Positions 29,107 to 38,179 of a stretch of DNA of 64,000 nucleotides are shown one piece after another. Below the pieces are notes generated by a model, which saw nothing but the letters and a program-made list of their open reading frames with translations, was not told the DNA's origin and did not search any database. Within the stretch, counting starts at the first letter, position 1; each line of letters opens with the position of its first letter. This stretch comes from Streptomyces cellostaticus. GTDB lineage: Bacteria > Actinomycetota > Actinomycetes > Streptomycetales > Streptomycetaceae. The stretch is from NCBI RefSeq assembly GCF_001513965.1, contig NZ_KQ948040.1:1-64000 (forward strand), in the 5' to 3' direction. The position numbers and the translations under genes were made by a program.

Positions 29107-30114
29107 CTATAGCGCATCCGGCGACCCGAACTCGTACGCCTCCACCTCGGCCAGGTAGCGGGCCCGCCGCTCCTCGTCGTCCTCCAGGAAGGAGGCGAGG
29201 AAGGAGTTGCGGGCCAGTTCGCGCAGCCGCTCCTCGGTGAGGCCCAGGGACTGCCGTACGGCCGCGAAGTTGTCGCCGGCGTACCCGCCGAAGTAGGCCG
29301 GGTCGTCGGAGTTGACCGTGCAGAGCAGGCCGGCGTCGAGCATCGCGGGCAGCGGATGCCCGGCGAGGACGTCCACGGCCCGCAGCCGGACGTTGGACAG
29401 CGGGCACAGGGTCAGCGGGACGCGGTCCCGGACCAGCCGCTCGACCAGCGCCGGGTCCTCCATGCAGCGCAGACCGTGGTCGATCCGCTCCACGCCGAGC
29501 ACGTCCAGCGCCTCGGTGATGTACTCCGGCGGCCCCTCCTCGCCGGCGTGCGCCACGCGCCGCAGCCCGAGCGCGGCGGCGGCCTCGTACACCTCCCGGA
29601 ACTTCACCGGCGGGTGCCCGACCTCGGCCGAGTCGAGGCCGATGCCGGTGATCCGGTCCAGGTAGGGCTTGGCCGCCTCCAGGGTCTGAAGGGCCGACGC
29701 GGCGGACTCGTCGCGCAGGAAGCACATGATGAGCTTCGTGGAGACGCCGTGCACCGACTCGCTGGTGCCCAGCGCCCGCCACAGCCCCTCCACGACCGTG
29801 CCCATGCTCACGCCCCGGGCGAGGTGGGCCTGCGGGTCGAAGAAGATCTCCGCGTGCCGCACACCCTGAGCGGCGGCACGGGCGAGGTAGGCGTCGGCCA
29901 GGTCCGCGAAGTCCTGCTCGGTGCGCAGGACGGCCATCAGCTCGTAGTACAGGTTCAGGAAGGACTGGAGGTCCTCGAACTGGTACGCCTTGCGCAGTTC
30001 GTCGGTGTCGGCGTAGGGCAGCTCGACGCCGTTGCGGGCGGCCAGCTCGAACGCCAGCTCAGGCTCCAGGGTGCCTTCGATGTGGAGGTGCAGTTCTGCT
30101 TTCGGGAGGGGCAT
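29107..30114 (-). CDS. add: Adenosine deaminase
   Basis: This enzyme converts adenosine to inosine in purine salvage. At 335 residues it has zinc ligands HLHIEG near the N terminus and HAGE, RIDHGLR, and the catalytic Asp pair in VNSDDPAYFGG. CPLSNVRL is also typical. The start gives MPLPKAELHLH. The 'tRNA-adenosine' subgroup motif is absent, so it acts on the nucleoside. It is downstream of rnz on the same strand, 20 bp away. Confidence 0.96.
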   Translation of the reverse strand: MPLPKAELHLHIEGTLEPELAFELAARNGVELPYADTDELRKAYQFEDLQSFLNLYYELMAVLRTEQDFADLADAYLARAAAQGVRHAEIFFDPQAHLARGVSMGTVVEGLWRALGTSESVHGVSTKLIMCFLRDESAASALQTLEAAKPYLDRITGIGLDSAEVGHPPVKFREVYEAAAALGLRRVAHAGEEGPPEYITEALDVLGVERIDHGLRCMEDPALVERLVRDRVPLTLCPLSNVRLRAVDVLAGHPLPAMLDAGLLCTVNSDDPAYFGGYAGDNFAAVRQSLGLTEERLRELARNSFLASFLEDDEERRARYLAEVEAYEFGSPDAL

Positions 30115-30134
30115 CAAAGCATCGTACGGCCGCC

Positions 30135-31040
30135 TCACGTGCGTTTCGGGACCGGCACTCTCTGCAGGTCGTGCGCCACGGTCAGCTCTCCCTCGAAACC
30201 GGCGGCACGCGCCTGCCGCTCGAACTCGTCCGGGTCCGAGTAGCGCTGGCTGAAGTGGGTGAGGACGAGGTGCCGTACCCCGGCGTCCCGTGCCGCGGCC
30301 GCCGCCTGTCCGGCCGTCAGATGGCCGTGGTCCTCGGCCAGTTCGACGTCCTCGTCGAGAAACGTGGACTCGATGACGAGCAGGTCGCAGCCCTCGGCGA
30401 GCGCGTGCACACCGTCGCACAGCCGGGTGTCCATGACGAACGCGAACCGCTGCCCGCGCCGTACCTCGCTGACCTCCTCCAGCGTCACGTCCCCGAGCCG
30501 CCCCTCGCGCTGGATCCGGCCGACGTCCGGCCCCTTGATCCCGTGCGCGGCGAGCCGGTCGGGCAGCATGCGGCGCCCGTCGGGTTCGATCAGCCGGTAG
30601 CCGTAGGACTCGACGGGGTGGGACAGCTTGCGGGCTTCCAGGGTGTACGACGGGGTCGTCGCGAGGGTGCCGTCGGCGGCGACCGGTGCCTCGGTGAGGC
30701 GGACCGTCTCCCGGTAGGCGGTGGCATACCGCAGCCGGTCGAAGAAGCGCTGCCCGGAGCGCGGGTAGTGCGCGGTGACCTCGTGCGGCACCTGGTCGAG
30801 GTTGATCCGCTGGATGACTCCGGCGAGGCCGAGGGAGTGGTCGCCGTGGAAGTGCGTGACGCAGATCCGGTTCAGGTCGTGGGCGGCGACCCCGGCGCGC
30901 AGCATCTGCCGCTGTGTGCCCTCGCCGGGGTCGAACAGGATGCCCTCGGCGTCCCAGCGCAGCAGGTAGCCGTTGTGGTTGCGGTGCCGGGTCGGGACCT
31001 GGCTGGCGGTACCGAGGACCACCAATTCACGGACGGACAT
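30135..31040 (-). CDS. rnz: Ribonuclease Z
   Basis: This is a metallo-beta-lactamase-fold endoribonuclease that cuts the 3' trailer of tRNA precursors. At 301 residues it has [17 protein letters not shown] as the dinuclear zinc motif, [27 protein letters not shown] with further ligands, and [11 protein letters not shown] near the C terminus. It lies 6 bp after the HIT gene and before add, a stable order in this genus. Confidence 0.96.
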   Translation of the reverse strand: MSVRELVVLGTASQVPTRHRNHNGYLLRWDAEGILFDPGEGTQRQMLRAGVAAHDLNRICVTHFHGDHSLGLAGVIQRINLDQVPHEVTAHYPRSGQRFFDRLRYATAYRETVRLTEAPVAADGTLATTPSYTLEARKLSHPVESYGYRLIEPDGRRMLPDRLAAHGIKGPDVGRIQREGRLGDVTLEEVSEVRRGQRFAFVMDTRLCDGVHALAEGCDLLVIESTFLDEDVELAEDHGHLTAGQAAAAARDAGVRHLVLTHFSQRYSDPDEFERQARAAGFEGELTVAHDLQRVPVPKRT

Positions 31041-31046
31041 GACGGT

Positions 31047-31400
31047 TTATCCGGGGGGCCATTCCATACCGCGACCGCCGAGCACATGCGCGTGGGCGTG
31101 CCAGACGGTCTGGCCGGCGCCGGTGCCGGTGTTGAAGACGATGCGGTAGCTGTCCAGCTTCTCGCCTTCGGCGACTTGGCCGGCCTCACGCAGTATGTCC
31201 GCTGCGATCCCCGGCTCGGCAGCAGCGAGGGAAGCGGCGTCCGGGTGGTGCACCTTGGGGATCACCAGGATGTGGGTCGGCGCCTGGGGGTTTATGTCGC
31301 GGAAGGCGACAGTGGTCTCGGTCTCGCGGACGATCGTCGCGGGGATGTGACCCCCGACGATCTTGCAGAACAGGCAGTCGTCCTGCGGCTCCCCTGCCAT
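31047..31400 (-). CDS. HIT-family nucleotide-binding protein (HinT-like)
   Basis: This is a 117-residue histidine-triad phosphoramidase-type protein. The triad HAHAHVLGG lies near the C terminus after NTGTGAGQTVW, with the N-terminal DCLFCKIVGGHIPA containing a zinc Cys pair. It heads a short transcript with rnz. Confidence 0.95.
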   Translation of the reverse strand: MAGEPQDDCLFCKIVGGHIPATIVRETETTVAFRDINPQAPTHILVIPKVHHPDAASLAAAEPGIAADILREAGQVAEGEKLDSYRIVFNTGTGAGQTVWHAHAHVLGGRGMEWPPG

Positions 31401-31455
31401 ACGCTGCGCTCGCTTTCGCCGTTGATCCAGTACGGGGGCATCGTAGTCGTTCGAG

Positions 31456-31520
31456 TGCGGGCCGTGTGTGGCTGGTCGCGCCCACGCGGCGCAGCCGCAT
31501 ATCGATACGGCCCCGCGCCC
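31456..31520. repeat. Dispersed Streptomyces-type palindromic repeat, copy 1
   Basis: On the minus strand the segment reads GGGGCGCGGGG, a spacer, then GCGCGACCAGCC and ACGGCCCGCA. The last 26 bases match 45626-45651 at 23 positions. It lies just downstream of the tricorn-protease gene and may serve as its 3' processing or termination structure. Confidence 0.55.
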
Positions 31521-31521
31521 C

Positions 31522-34500
31522 TCAAGTCGGCAAGCCTGGCGGTGTCTTCGCGGGCCGTTCCTCCAACGCCTCCAGCGCGAGCCTGATTGCCGTGTCCAGC
31601 TGGGTGTCCCTGCCCTCCGCCCAGTCCTGCGGGCTCTGTACGACCTCCACGTCCGGGTCCACGCCGTGGTTCTCCACGTCCCACCCGAAACCCTCCAGCC
31701 ACGTGCCGTACTTCGGCTGGGTGACGAGGGTGCCGTCGACCAGGTGGTAGCGGCTGTCGATGCCGATCACTCCGCCCCAGGTGCGGGTGCCCACGACCGG
31801 GCCGATACCGAGGGCCTTGATCGCCGCGTTGACGATGTCGCCGTCTGAGCCGGAGAACTCGTTGGCGACGGCGACGACCGGGCCCCTCGGCGCGTCCAGC
31901 GGGTAGCTGGTGGCCCGCATGCCGCGGGGCACGTCCCAGCCGATGATGCGCCGGGCGAGCTTCTCGACGACGAGCTGGGAGGTGTGCCCGCCCCGGTTCT
32001 CCCGGACGTCGACCACGAGCCCCTCGCGGGCCACCTCGACGCGCAGGTCGCGGTGGATCTGTGCCCAGCCGGGGGCCTGCATGTCCGGGACGTGGAGGTA
32101 GCCGAGGCGGCCGCCGGAGGTCCGGTGGACGTGGGCGCGCCGGTCGGCGACCCAGGCGTGGTAGCGCAGCGGCTCCTCGTCGGGGACCGGGACGACGACC
32201 GTGTGCCGGGGTTCGCCCCCGCCGGCCGGTGAGACGGTCAGTTCGACGGGCTGTCCGGCCGTGCCGACGAGGAGGGGCCCGGGGCCGGTCACCGGGTCGA
32301 CCGGGTGGCCGGCGACGGCGACGATCGCGTCCCCGGGGCGTACGGCGACGCCGGGTGCGGCGAGCGGGGAGCGGGCCTCGGGGTCGGAGGTCTCCGCCGG
32401 GAGGATGCGGTCGATGCGCCAACTGCCGTCCTCGTGACGGGAGATGTCGGCGCCGAGCAGGCCGTGCCGGGGGCCGCCGCCGGAGCCGCCGGGCGGGCTG
32501 ACGTAGGCGTGCGAGGTGCCCAGTTCACCGTGCACCTCCCACAGCAGGTCGACGAGGTCGCCGTGGGTGGCGAGGCGGTCCAGCAGCGGGCGGTAGCGGT
32601 CGAGGACTCCGTCCCAGTCGACGCCGTCGAGGTCGGGCCGCCAGAAGTGGTCGCGCATCAGGCGGCCGGTCTCGTCGTACATCTGCCGCCACTCGGCGGC
32701 CGGGTCGACGGTCTGCCGGACGCGGGCGAGGTCGACGGTGACGCTGCTGTCGCCGTCGTCGTCGGAGCCGGTGCGGCGGTCGCTGGGCACGACCCGGAGC
32801 CGGCCGTCGCTCCACAGCAGGACCCGTTTGCCGTCGCCGCTGACCTCGAAGTGGCCGGCGTCGCCGGCGAGGTGTTCCAGGCGGCGCTGGGCAAGGTCGT
32901 AGCGCTCCAGCTCGGTGTGCGGGGCGGGGTCCTCGGGGTGGGCGCGGGCGGCGCCGAGGACGCCGTGGACGGGGTGGCGCAGCCAGAGCACGCCGTCCTT
33001 GGCGGCGCGGAGGGCCGAGTACCGGCCGGCTTCCACCGGGAAGGGGACGATGCGGTCGGCCAGGCCCTCCAGGTCGATGCGGGTGGCGGGGGTGCCCTCG
33101 CTGTCGGGGGTCTCGTCCTTGTCGGGGGCCTCGAAGGGGCGGCCGTGCCGCTGCGGGCCGAAGGGCGAGGGGGTGGTGGCGGCCAGGGTGATCAGGTGCG
33201 GGCGGGCGCCGACCACGAACGCGAGATCGAAGACGTGTTCGTCGTAGACCGGGTCGAAGGCGCGGTTGGAGAGGAAGGCGAGGTGTTTGCCGTCCAGGGT
33301 GAAGGCGGGGGCGTAGTCCTGGAAGCGGAGGGGGGTCGCCTCGGTGACCGAGAGGTCGGTGGTGTGGGCGATGCGCAGTTGGGAGAGCGGGCGCGGGCCG
33401 GGGTGGGCCCAGGCCAGCCAGGCGGAGTCGGGTGAGAAGGCGAGGCCCGAGACCTCGCCGTCGTCGCTGCGGTCGACCTCGCGCACCTCGCCGGACTCCC
33501 GCTCGACGAGCAACAGCCGCCCGTCGTGCGCGGCGACCGCGACCCGGCTGCCGTCGGGCGCCACGGCCAGCTCCAGGACCCGGCCGAGCCGGCCGGCGGC
33601 GAGCCGTCGGGCGGTCGTGCCCGGGGCGAGCCCGGTCGCGGGGGCGAACTCCAGGGCGTCGTCGCCCTCGGCGTCCGTCACCCACACCACCCACTCCTCG
33701 CCCTCGGTACGGAAGGTGCGCGGCTGCCGGGCCCGGACGCCGGGGGTGGCGGCGAGGGCGCGGGCGGGCCCGGAGCGATGGGTGACCCAGTGGACGCCGC
33801 CGCGCACACTGACGGCGCTCCCGCGTGCGGTGTGGTCGGGGGCCGCGGCCCCGAACCAGCGCGCCGCGTTCACCGGGTGCGGCCGCAGGTCCACCCGCGG
33901 CCCGCCGAGCCGCACCTCCAGCCGCCGCGGTTCGGCGCCCTCCAGGTCGTCCAGCAGCCACAGTTCACCGGCCGAGCTGTAGACGACCCGGGTGCCGTCA
34001 CCGGCCGCGTGCCGGACGTAGAAGCCGTCGAGGGGGGTGTGCCGGCGCAGGCCGGAGCCGTCGGCGAGCGAGGAGTACAGCGCACCCGTGCCCTCGTGGT
34101 CGGACAGAAAGGCGATCCGGTCCCCCGCCCACACCGGGCACTCGATGTTCCCGTCCAGCGCCTCGTGCAGCCGCTCGAACGCACCGGCGCCTTCCCGATC
34201 GATCCACAGCTTGCCCGCGGTGCCGCCCCGGTAGCGCTTCCAGTACGCGGCCTCCCGGCCCATCGGCGCGGACAGCAGCACGGTGGCGGGCCCGAACGCC
34301 ACGTCGCCGACGGGGCCGTAGGGCAGGGTGGCCGCCGGTCCGCCGTCGAGCGGGACGGCGTGCGCCCAGGTCTGGCGCGTGCTGGGCCGGCCCTGTGCGC
34401 TGAGCGCGAGCACCTGCCCGTCCGGGGTCCAGCCGCCCACCTCGGTACTCGGGTTGCCCCAGTACGTCAGCCGCTCGGCGGGGCCTCCCGCCACCGGGGC

Positions 34501-34740
34501 GACATGCACCTCGGGCGCGCCGTCCCGGGTGGAGGTCCAGGCGAGGGCGGTCCCGTCGGGCGAGATCCGGGGCCGGGTCACCGGCATGTTGTCGGCACTG
34601 ACCCGCCAGGCCCGGCCGCCGTCGAGGGGTGCCAGCCATACGTCGTCCTCGGCGACGAACGTCACCAAGTCGCCGTGCAGATGGGGAAATCGGAGATAGC
34701 CGGAAGATGCCGTGGATCCCGTCGAAGCGCCCTGAGTCAC
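31522..34740 (-). CDS. Tricorn-type S41 peptidase
   Basis: This is a 1072-residue cytoplasmic protease of the tricorn group, which degrades peptides released by the proteasome, a machinery Streptomyces also has. The N-terminal half is WD-like propellers (YLRFPHLHGDLVTFVAEDDVWLAPLDGG and repeats of the form SPDGTALAWTSTRDG). A C-terminal helical segment, a PDZ domain (GVAVRPGDAIVAVAGHPV), and an S41 core follow, with nucleophile Ser in VVAVANEFSGSDGDIV and the GGHTSQ block. It is full length with no signal peptide. The gene stands alone between the repeat and a lipoprotein gene. Confidence 0.95.
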   Translation of the reverse strand: MTQGASTGSTASSGYLRFPHLHGDLVTFVAEDDVWLAPLDGGRAWRVSADNMPVTRPRISPDGTALAWTSTRDGAPEVHVAPVAGGPAERLTYWGNPSTEVGGWTPDGQVLALSAQGRPSTRQTWAHAVPLDGGPAATLPYGPVGDVAFGPATVLLSAPMGREAAYWKRYRGGTAGKLWIDREGAGAFERLHEALDGNIECPVWAGDRIAFLSDHEGTGALYSSLADGSGLRRHTPLDGFYVRHAAGDGTRVVYSSAGELWLLDDLEGAEPRRLEVRLGGPRVDLRPHPVNAARWFGAAAPDHTARGSAVSVRGGVHWVTHRSGPARALAATPGVRARQPRTFRTEGEEWVVWVTDAEGDDALEFAPATGLAPGTTARRLAAGRLGRVLELAVAPDGSRVAVAAHDGRLLLVERESGEVREVDRSDDGEVSGLAFSPDSAWLAWAHPGPRPLSQLRIAHTTDLSVTEATPLRFQDYAPAFTLDGKHLAFLSNRAFDPVYDEHVFDLAFVVGARPHLITLAATTPSPFGPQRHGRPFEAPDKDETPDSEGTPATRIDLEGLADRIVPFPVEAGRYSALRAAKDGVLWLRHPVHGVLGAARAHPEDPAPHTELERYDLAQRRLEHLAGDAGHFEVSGDGKRVLLWSDGRLRVVPSDRRTGSDDDGDSSVTVDLARVRQTVDPAAEWRQMYDETGRLMRDHFWRPDLDGVDWDGVLDRYRPLLDRLATHGDLVDLLWEVHGELGTSHAYVSPPGGSGGGPRHGLLGADISRHEDGSWRIDRILPAETSDPEARSPLAAPGVAVRPGDAIVAVAGHPVDPVTGPGPLLVGTAGQPVELTVSPAGGGEPRHTVVVPVPDEEPLRYHAWVADRRAHVHRTSGGRLGYLHVPDMQAPGWAQIHRDLRVEVAREGLVVDVRENRGGHTSQLVVEKLARRIIGWDVPRGMRATSYPLDAPRGPVVAVANEFSGSDGDIVNAAIKALGIGPVVGTRTWGGVIGIDSRYHLVDGTLVTQPKYGTWLEGFGWDVENHGVDPDVEVVQSPQDWAEGRDTQLDTAIRLALEALEERPAKTPPGLPT

Positions 34741-34786
34741 CCCGTCACCTTACGCAGCGGCCGCCTGACCGCGCTGCCGGTTCCGA

Positions 34787-35350
34787 TCACTTGCCCTGCG
34801 CGGGCCAGCAGGTGGGATCCCCCTTGCACCAGATGGTCCGCGTGACGGTGACGGTGGGGCCCGGCTGCGGGTAGGAGGGGTGGTAGGCGGTGGGCTGCTT
34901 GTACGTCACGTGGGGCGTGGCGTCGCAGTTGCCGAGCCCGCTGACCCGGAACACCTGCCTGCCTCCGACCTTGGCCGTCAGATCCCCACGCACACAGGCG
35001 CCGTCGACGGCCCTGGTCACCCTTCCGGTGACGGTGATCTTGCGCCGGTCCGTGGTCTCCCCTTGGCAGTCGACGGAGACGACGTTCTGCGCCTTCGACG
35101 TGGCACCGCTCTTTCCGAAGCCGGTGGTGAAGCTCCCGGTGCAGGTGAGCCAACTGACGCCCACATGCTGTTGTTTCAGTTCGTGTGTCGCGGTCTTGTC
35201 GGTGGTGTACGCCACCATGGCCGAGCTGAGACCGCCCGGCTCACAGCCCACCACCCCGCCCAGGGCCACCACCGCGAGCCCTGCCCCGGCCGCCATCCGA
35301 GTCCCGCGCGCCCGCCGTGTCCGCTGCCCAATGCGCTTCAAAGGCCCCAT
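34787..35350 (-). CDS. Putative lipoprotein, unknown function
   Basis: This is a 187-residue exported protein. A basic N terminus is followed by a hydrophobic stretch ending VVALGGVVGC, so Cys36 is a likely lipidation site. The mature part has a DUF4333-like appearance of short beta strands (KITVTGRVTRAVDGACVRGDLTAKVGG) and six cysteines, several probably paired. No catalytic motif is visible. It follows the tricorn-protease gene's start in the opposite sense of transcription order (same strand, 46 bp upstream of it), so the two could share a transcript. Confidence 0.7.
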   Translation of the reverse strand: MGPLKRIGQRTRRARGTRMAAGAGLAVVALGGVVGCEPGGLSSAMVAYTTDKTATHELKQQHVGVSWLTCTGSFTTGFGKSGATSKAQNVVSVDCQGETTDRRKITVTGRVTRAVDGACVRGDLTAKVGGRQVFRVSGLGNCDATPHVTYKQPTAYHPSYPQPGPTVTVTRTIWCKGDPTCWPAQGK

Positions 35351-35450
35351 GAACAGCAGCGTGCCACCGGCGCGGGAGCGGGTGGTAGACCGGATACGGC
35401 CACTCCGCTTGTACGGGCGCCTCGTCCGTGTCACCCCGTACTCTGGCCCG

Positions 35451-35843
35451 GTGCGCAGCGAACGCAGGCTCCGGCGGCTGGTCGTGGGCGAGGGGGACGA
35501 GTGGCGGTGGACCGTCCGGCACCGGCACACGGGCGGTGGTCCCTGCCGGGAGGTGCTGACGCTGCACCGGGACGGGGTGGCGGTGCGGGTGGTCTTCCGG
35601 GACGGGCCCGGCCGCGTGGTCGGCGCCGGTTTCCACGCCCACTCCGGGCTCGTGGTCGATGAGCAGGGACGCTCGGTCAGTCTGCACGAGCCCGGTGTCG
35701 TACGGGCCTTCGTGGACGAGGTGCGGCAGCGGGGGCTTGCCGCCGGTGAGGTGGACGGATGGGAGTTGCTACCGGCCGTCGTGGTCAGGCGCGCAGCAGG
35801 AGCCACTCCTGGAGTTCCACCAGGTTGCCCTCCGGGTCCTTGA
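35451..35843 (+). CDS. Small hypothetical protein
   Basis: This is a 130-residue arginine-rich protein with no family I recognise. It has alternating strands (VRRLVVGEGDEWRWTVRHRH, VAVRVVFRDGPGRVVGAGFHA) and ends in a Pro/Gly tail. The GTG start is chosen because earlier frame sequence overlaps the lipoprotein gene on the other strand. Its final 59 bases overlap the VOC gene tail in antisense. Coding is supported by codon pattern and the divergent arrangement only. Confidence 0.55.
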   Translation: MRSERRLRRLVVGEGDEWRWTVRHRHTGGGPCREVLTLHRDGVAVRVVFRDGPGRVVGAGFHAHSGLVVDEQGRSVSLHEPGVVRAFVDEVRQRGLAAGEVDGWELLPAVVVRRAAGATPGVPPGCPPGP

Positions 35844-36177
35844 GGTGGGCCACCCGCATGCGGTCGGTCATGGGGGCCGGGCCATGCAGGAGGGTCGCGC
35901 CCCGGGAGGTGATCTGCGCGCAGTAGGCGTCGAGGTCGTCCACCCGCAGGACGACCAGGGAGCGGTGGCCGCAGGCCTCCTCGCCCAGTTCGCCCAGGAC
36001 TTCGGCCATCATCGCACGGTCCTGCAGCGCGATTCCGGCGGACCCCGTGTGCGGGCTGAACTTCTCGTACGGTCCCTCGGCCGCCCCGGACTGCGGCTTG
36101 AGGCCGAGGACTTCGGCGTAGAAGCGGTAGCAGGCGGCGAAGTCGGTGACGAGGAGCCTGACTTGGGCGAGTTCCAT
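35785..36177 (-). CDS. VOC-family (glyoxalase/bleomycin-resistance-fold) protein
   Basis: This is a 130-residue vicinal-oxygen-chelate fold protein. The opening MELAQVRLLVTDFAACYRFYAEVLGL and the closing MRVAHLKDPEGNLVELQEWL are the two beta-alpha-beta-beta-beta modules. The terminal Glu in NLVELQ is the usual metal ligand. It could be a dioxygenase, isomerase or drug-binding protein; the sequence does not tell which. Confidence 0.88.
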   Translation of the reverse strand: MELAQVRLLVTDFAACYRFYAEVLGLKPQSGAAEGPYEKFSPHTGSAGIALQDRAMMAEVLGELGEEACGHRSLVVLRVDDLDAYCAQITSRGATLLHGPAPMTDRMRVAHLKDPEGNLVELQEWLLLRA

Positions 36178-36194
36178 GGTGATTCCCCCTGCGG

Positions 36195-36947
36195 TCAGGA
36201 CCAGCGGCCGGTGCGGCCGAGGAGCAGCGCGGTGGCCGCAGTGCCGGCGGTCGATGTACGCAGCACGCTACGCCCGAGCCGGTACGCCTTCGCGCCCGCC
36301 TCCTCGAAGAGCGTCAACTCCTCGGGGGAGACGCCGCCTTCGGGGCCGACGACCAGCACGATCTCGCCCGTGGCGGGGAGTTCGGCGGTCGCAAGCGGCT
36401 CACTGCCGTAGTCGCGGTCCTCGTGCAGGACGGCGGCGAAGTCGGCTTTGGCGAGAAGTGCGGCAACCTGCTTGGTCGTCGCTGCGTCCGCGACCTCCGG
36501 GAAGCGCAGGCGGCGGGACTGCTTGCCGGCCTCGCGCGCGGTGGCCCGCCACTTGGCGAGCGCCTTGAGGCCCCGGTCGCCCTTCCACTGGGTGATGCAG
36601 CGGGCGGCCGACCAGGGCACGATCGCATCGACGCCGGTCTCGGTCATCGTCTCCACGGCCAGCTCGCCGCGGTCGCCCTTGGGAATGGCCTGGACGACGG
36701 TGATACGGGGGCTGGGCTCGGGTTCCAGCGGGAACTCGAAGGGCTCGACGACCAGGTGGTCCTTCCCCGACACGCTGAGGACGACCCCGGCCGCCCCCCG
36801 GCCCTTCCCGTCGGTGATCACCACGTCCTCACCCGGTTGCAACCGCCGTACGGAGACCGCGTGCCGCCCCTCGGGGCCCGCCACGTCGATGATCGAGCCC
36901 GGGCCCACGCCCTCCAGGGAGTCGACGACGAACACCGGCGCGGTCAT
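36195..36947 (-). CDS. rsmE: 16S rRNA (uracil1498-N3)-methyltransferase
   Basis: RsmE methylates U1498 of 16S rRNA. At 250 residues it has an N-terminal PUA-like segment (GSIIDVAGPEGRHAVSVRRLQPGEDVVI) and a SPOUT domain with the trefoil-knot motifs VLVVGPEGGVSPEELTLF and AYRLGRSVLRTSTAGTAA. Its start overlaps the stop of the nitronate monooxygenase gene by four bases. It lies downstream of dnaJ/hrcA as in many actinobacteria and Firmicutes. Confidence 0.96.
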   Translation of the reverse strand: MTAPVFVVDSLEGVGPGSIIDVAGPEGRHAVSVRRLQPGEDVVITDGKGRGAAGVVLSVSGKDHLVVEPFEFPLEPEPSPRITVVQAIPKGDRGELAVETMTETGVDAIVPWSAARCITQWKGDRGLKALAKWRATAREAGKQSRRLRFPEVADAATTKQVAALLAKADFAAVLHEDRDYGSEPLATAELPATGEIVLVVGPEGGVSPEELTLFEEAGAKAYRLGRSVLRTSTAGTAATALLLGRTGRWS

Positions 36948-38020
36948 CGGAGATCACCCGTGGCCGACAACGCTGTCCTGGCGGCGTCGAGTTCGCCCGC
37001 GAGCACCTCCACCAGCTGCCCGGCCGGCAGCTCGCGGGCCATCCGGTGCCCCTGGCCCGCCCACAGCGCCATGCCCTGCGCGTCGCCGGCCTTGGCGGCG
37101 GCCTTGCGCAGCGGCGAGGTCAGGTGGTGGATCTCGGGGTAGGCGGCGGGGGCGTACCGGCCGTGCTCGCGCATGAAGCGGTTGACCAGTCCGCGCGCCG
37201 GGCGGCCGGAGAAGGCGCGGGTCAGCTCGGTGCGCGCGAACAGAGGGTTGGTCAGCGCCTGCTTGTGCAGGGCGTTCGCGCCGGACTCGGGGGTGGCCAG
37301 GAACGCGGTGCCCAGCTGGGCCGCGCTCGCGCCCGCCGCGAGGACGGCGGCGATCTGGCTGCCGCGCATGATGCCGCCGGCGGCGACGACCGGGATGCCC
37401 ACGGTCTCGCGGACCTGGGCGACGAGCGAGAGCAGCCCGAGGCCGGAGCCGTCGTTCTCCGGGATGTCCCGGTGGGTGCCCTGGTGGCCGCCGGCCTCCA
37501 CGCCCTGCGCGATCACCGCGTCCGCCCCGGCCCGCTCGGCCGCGAGGGCCTCCTCGGCGGTGGTGGCGGTGACCAGGGTGAAGGTTCCGGCACGGCGCAG
37601 GGAGTCGATGACCTCGCGGCTCGGGACGCCGAAGTGGAAGGAGACCACCGGCACCGGGTTGTCGAGGAGCACGGCGAGCTTGGCGTCGTAGCCGTCGTCC
37701 CGGCCGCTGTCCGGATCGCCCAGCTCGGTCTCGTACCAGGCGGCCTCGCCGGCCAGCTGGTGGGCGTAGACCTCGACGGCGCCCGACTCGGCGGTATCGG
37801 GCTGGGGCATGAACAGGTTCACGCCGAAGGGGCGGCTCGTGAGCCCCCGCAGCTGCTTGATCTCCTGGTACATGCCGTCGGCGGTCTTGTATCCGGCGGC
37901 GAGGAACCCGAGGCCGCCGGCCTCGCAGACGGCGGCGGCGAGCTGCGGGACGGAGACACCGCCCGCCATGGGGGCCTGCACGATCGGGTGGGGGAAGAGA
38001 TCGGTCAGCGCGGAGGACAT
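36944..38020 (-). CDS. Nitronate monooxygenase
   Basis: This is a 358-residue FMN-dependent TIM-barrel enzyme that oxidises alkyl nitronates. The start motif is FPHPIVQAPMAGGVSVPQLAAAV. The FMN-binding blocks are ADAVIAQGVEAGGHQGTHR, with the catalytic-site His, and VVAAGGIMRGSQIAAVLAAGASAAQLGTAFLAT. It is coupled to rsmE by a four-base overlap. It is full length. Confidence 0.93.
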   Translation of the reverse strand: MSSALTDLFPHPIVQAPMAGGVSVPQLAAAVCEAGGLGFLAAGYKTADGMYQEIKQLRGLTSRPFGVNLFMPQPDTAESGAVEVYAHQLAGEAAWYETELGDPDSGRDDGYDAKLAVLLDNPVPVVSFHFGVPSREVIDSLRRAGTFTLVTATTAEEALAAERAGADAVIAQGVEAGGHQGTHRDIPENDGSGLGLLSLVAQVRETVGIPVVAAGGIMRGSQIAAVLAAGASAAQLGTAFLATPESGANALHKQALTNPLFARTELTRAFSGRPARGLVNRFMREHGRYAPAAYPEIHHLTSPLRKAAAKAGDAQGMALWAGQGHRMARELPAGQLVEVLAGELDAARTALSATGDLR

Positions 38021-38129
38021 GACGGCATGTTGTCACGTCCTCCGAACAAGTCCGAATCGAGCCTTCCCGCTGGCACATGCCACTTCGCAACCGACCGAGT
38101 CGGGTGGTGGGTGGGCATGGGCCGGGGGT

Positions 38130-38176
38130 CCAGGGGGCCGGAGCCCCCTGGCGGGGCCGAAGGGGCAGAGCCCCTT
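38130..38176 (-). terminator. Tandem hairpins after dnaJ
   Basis: Two consecutive hairpins follow the dnaJ stop: AAGGGGCAGAGCCCCTT (38160-38176) and a stem CCAGGGGGC/GCCCCCTGG (38130-38151). They probably stop dnaJ transcription before the nitronate monooxygenase gene. Confidence 0.65.
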
Positions 38177-38179
38177 CAG

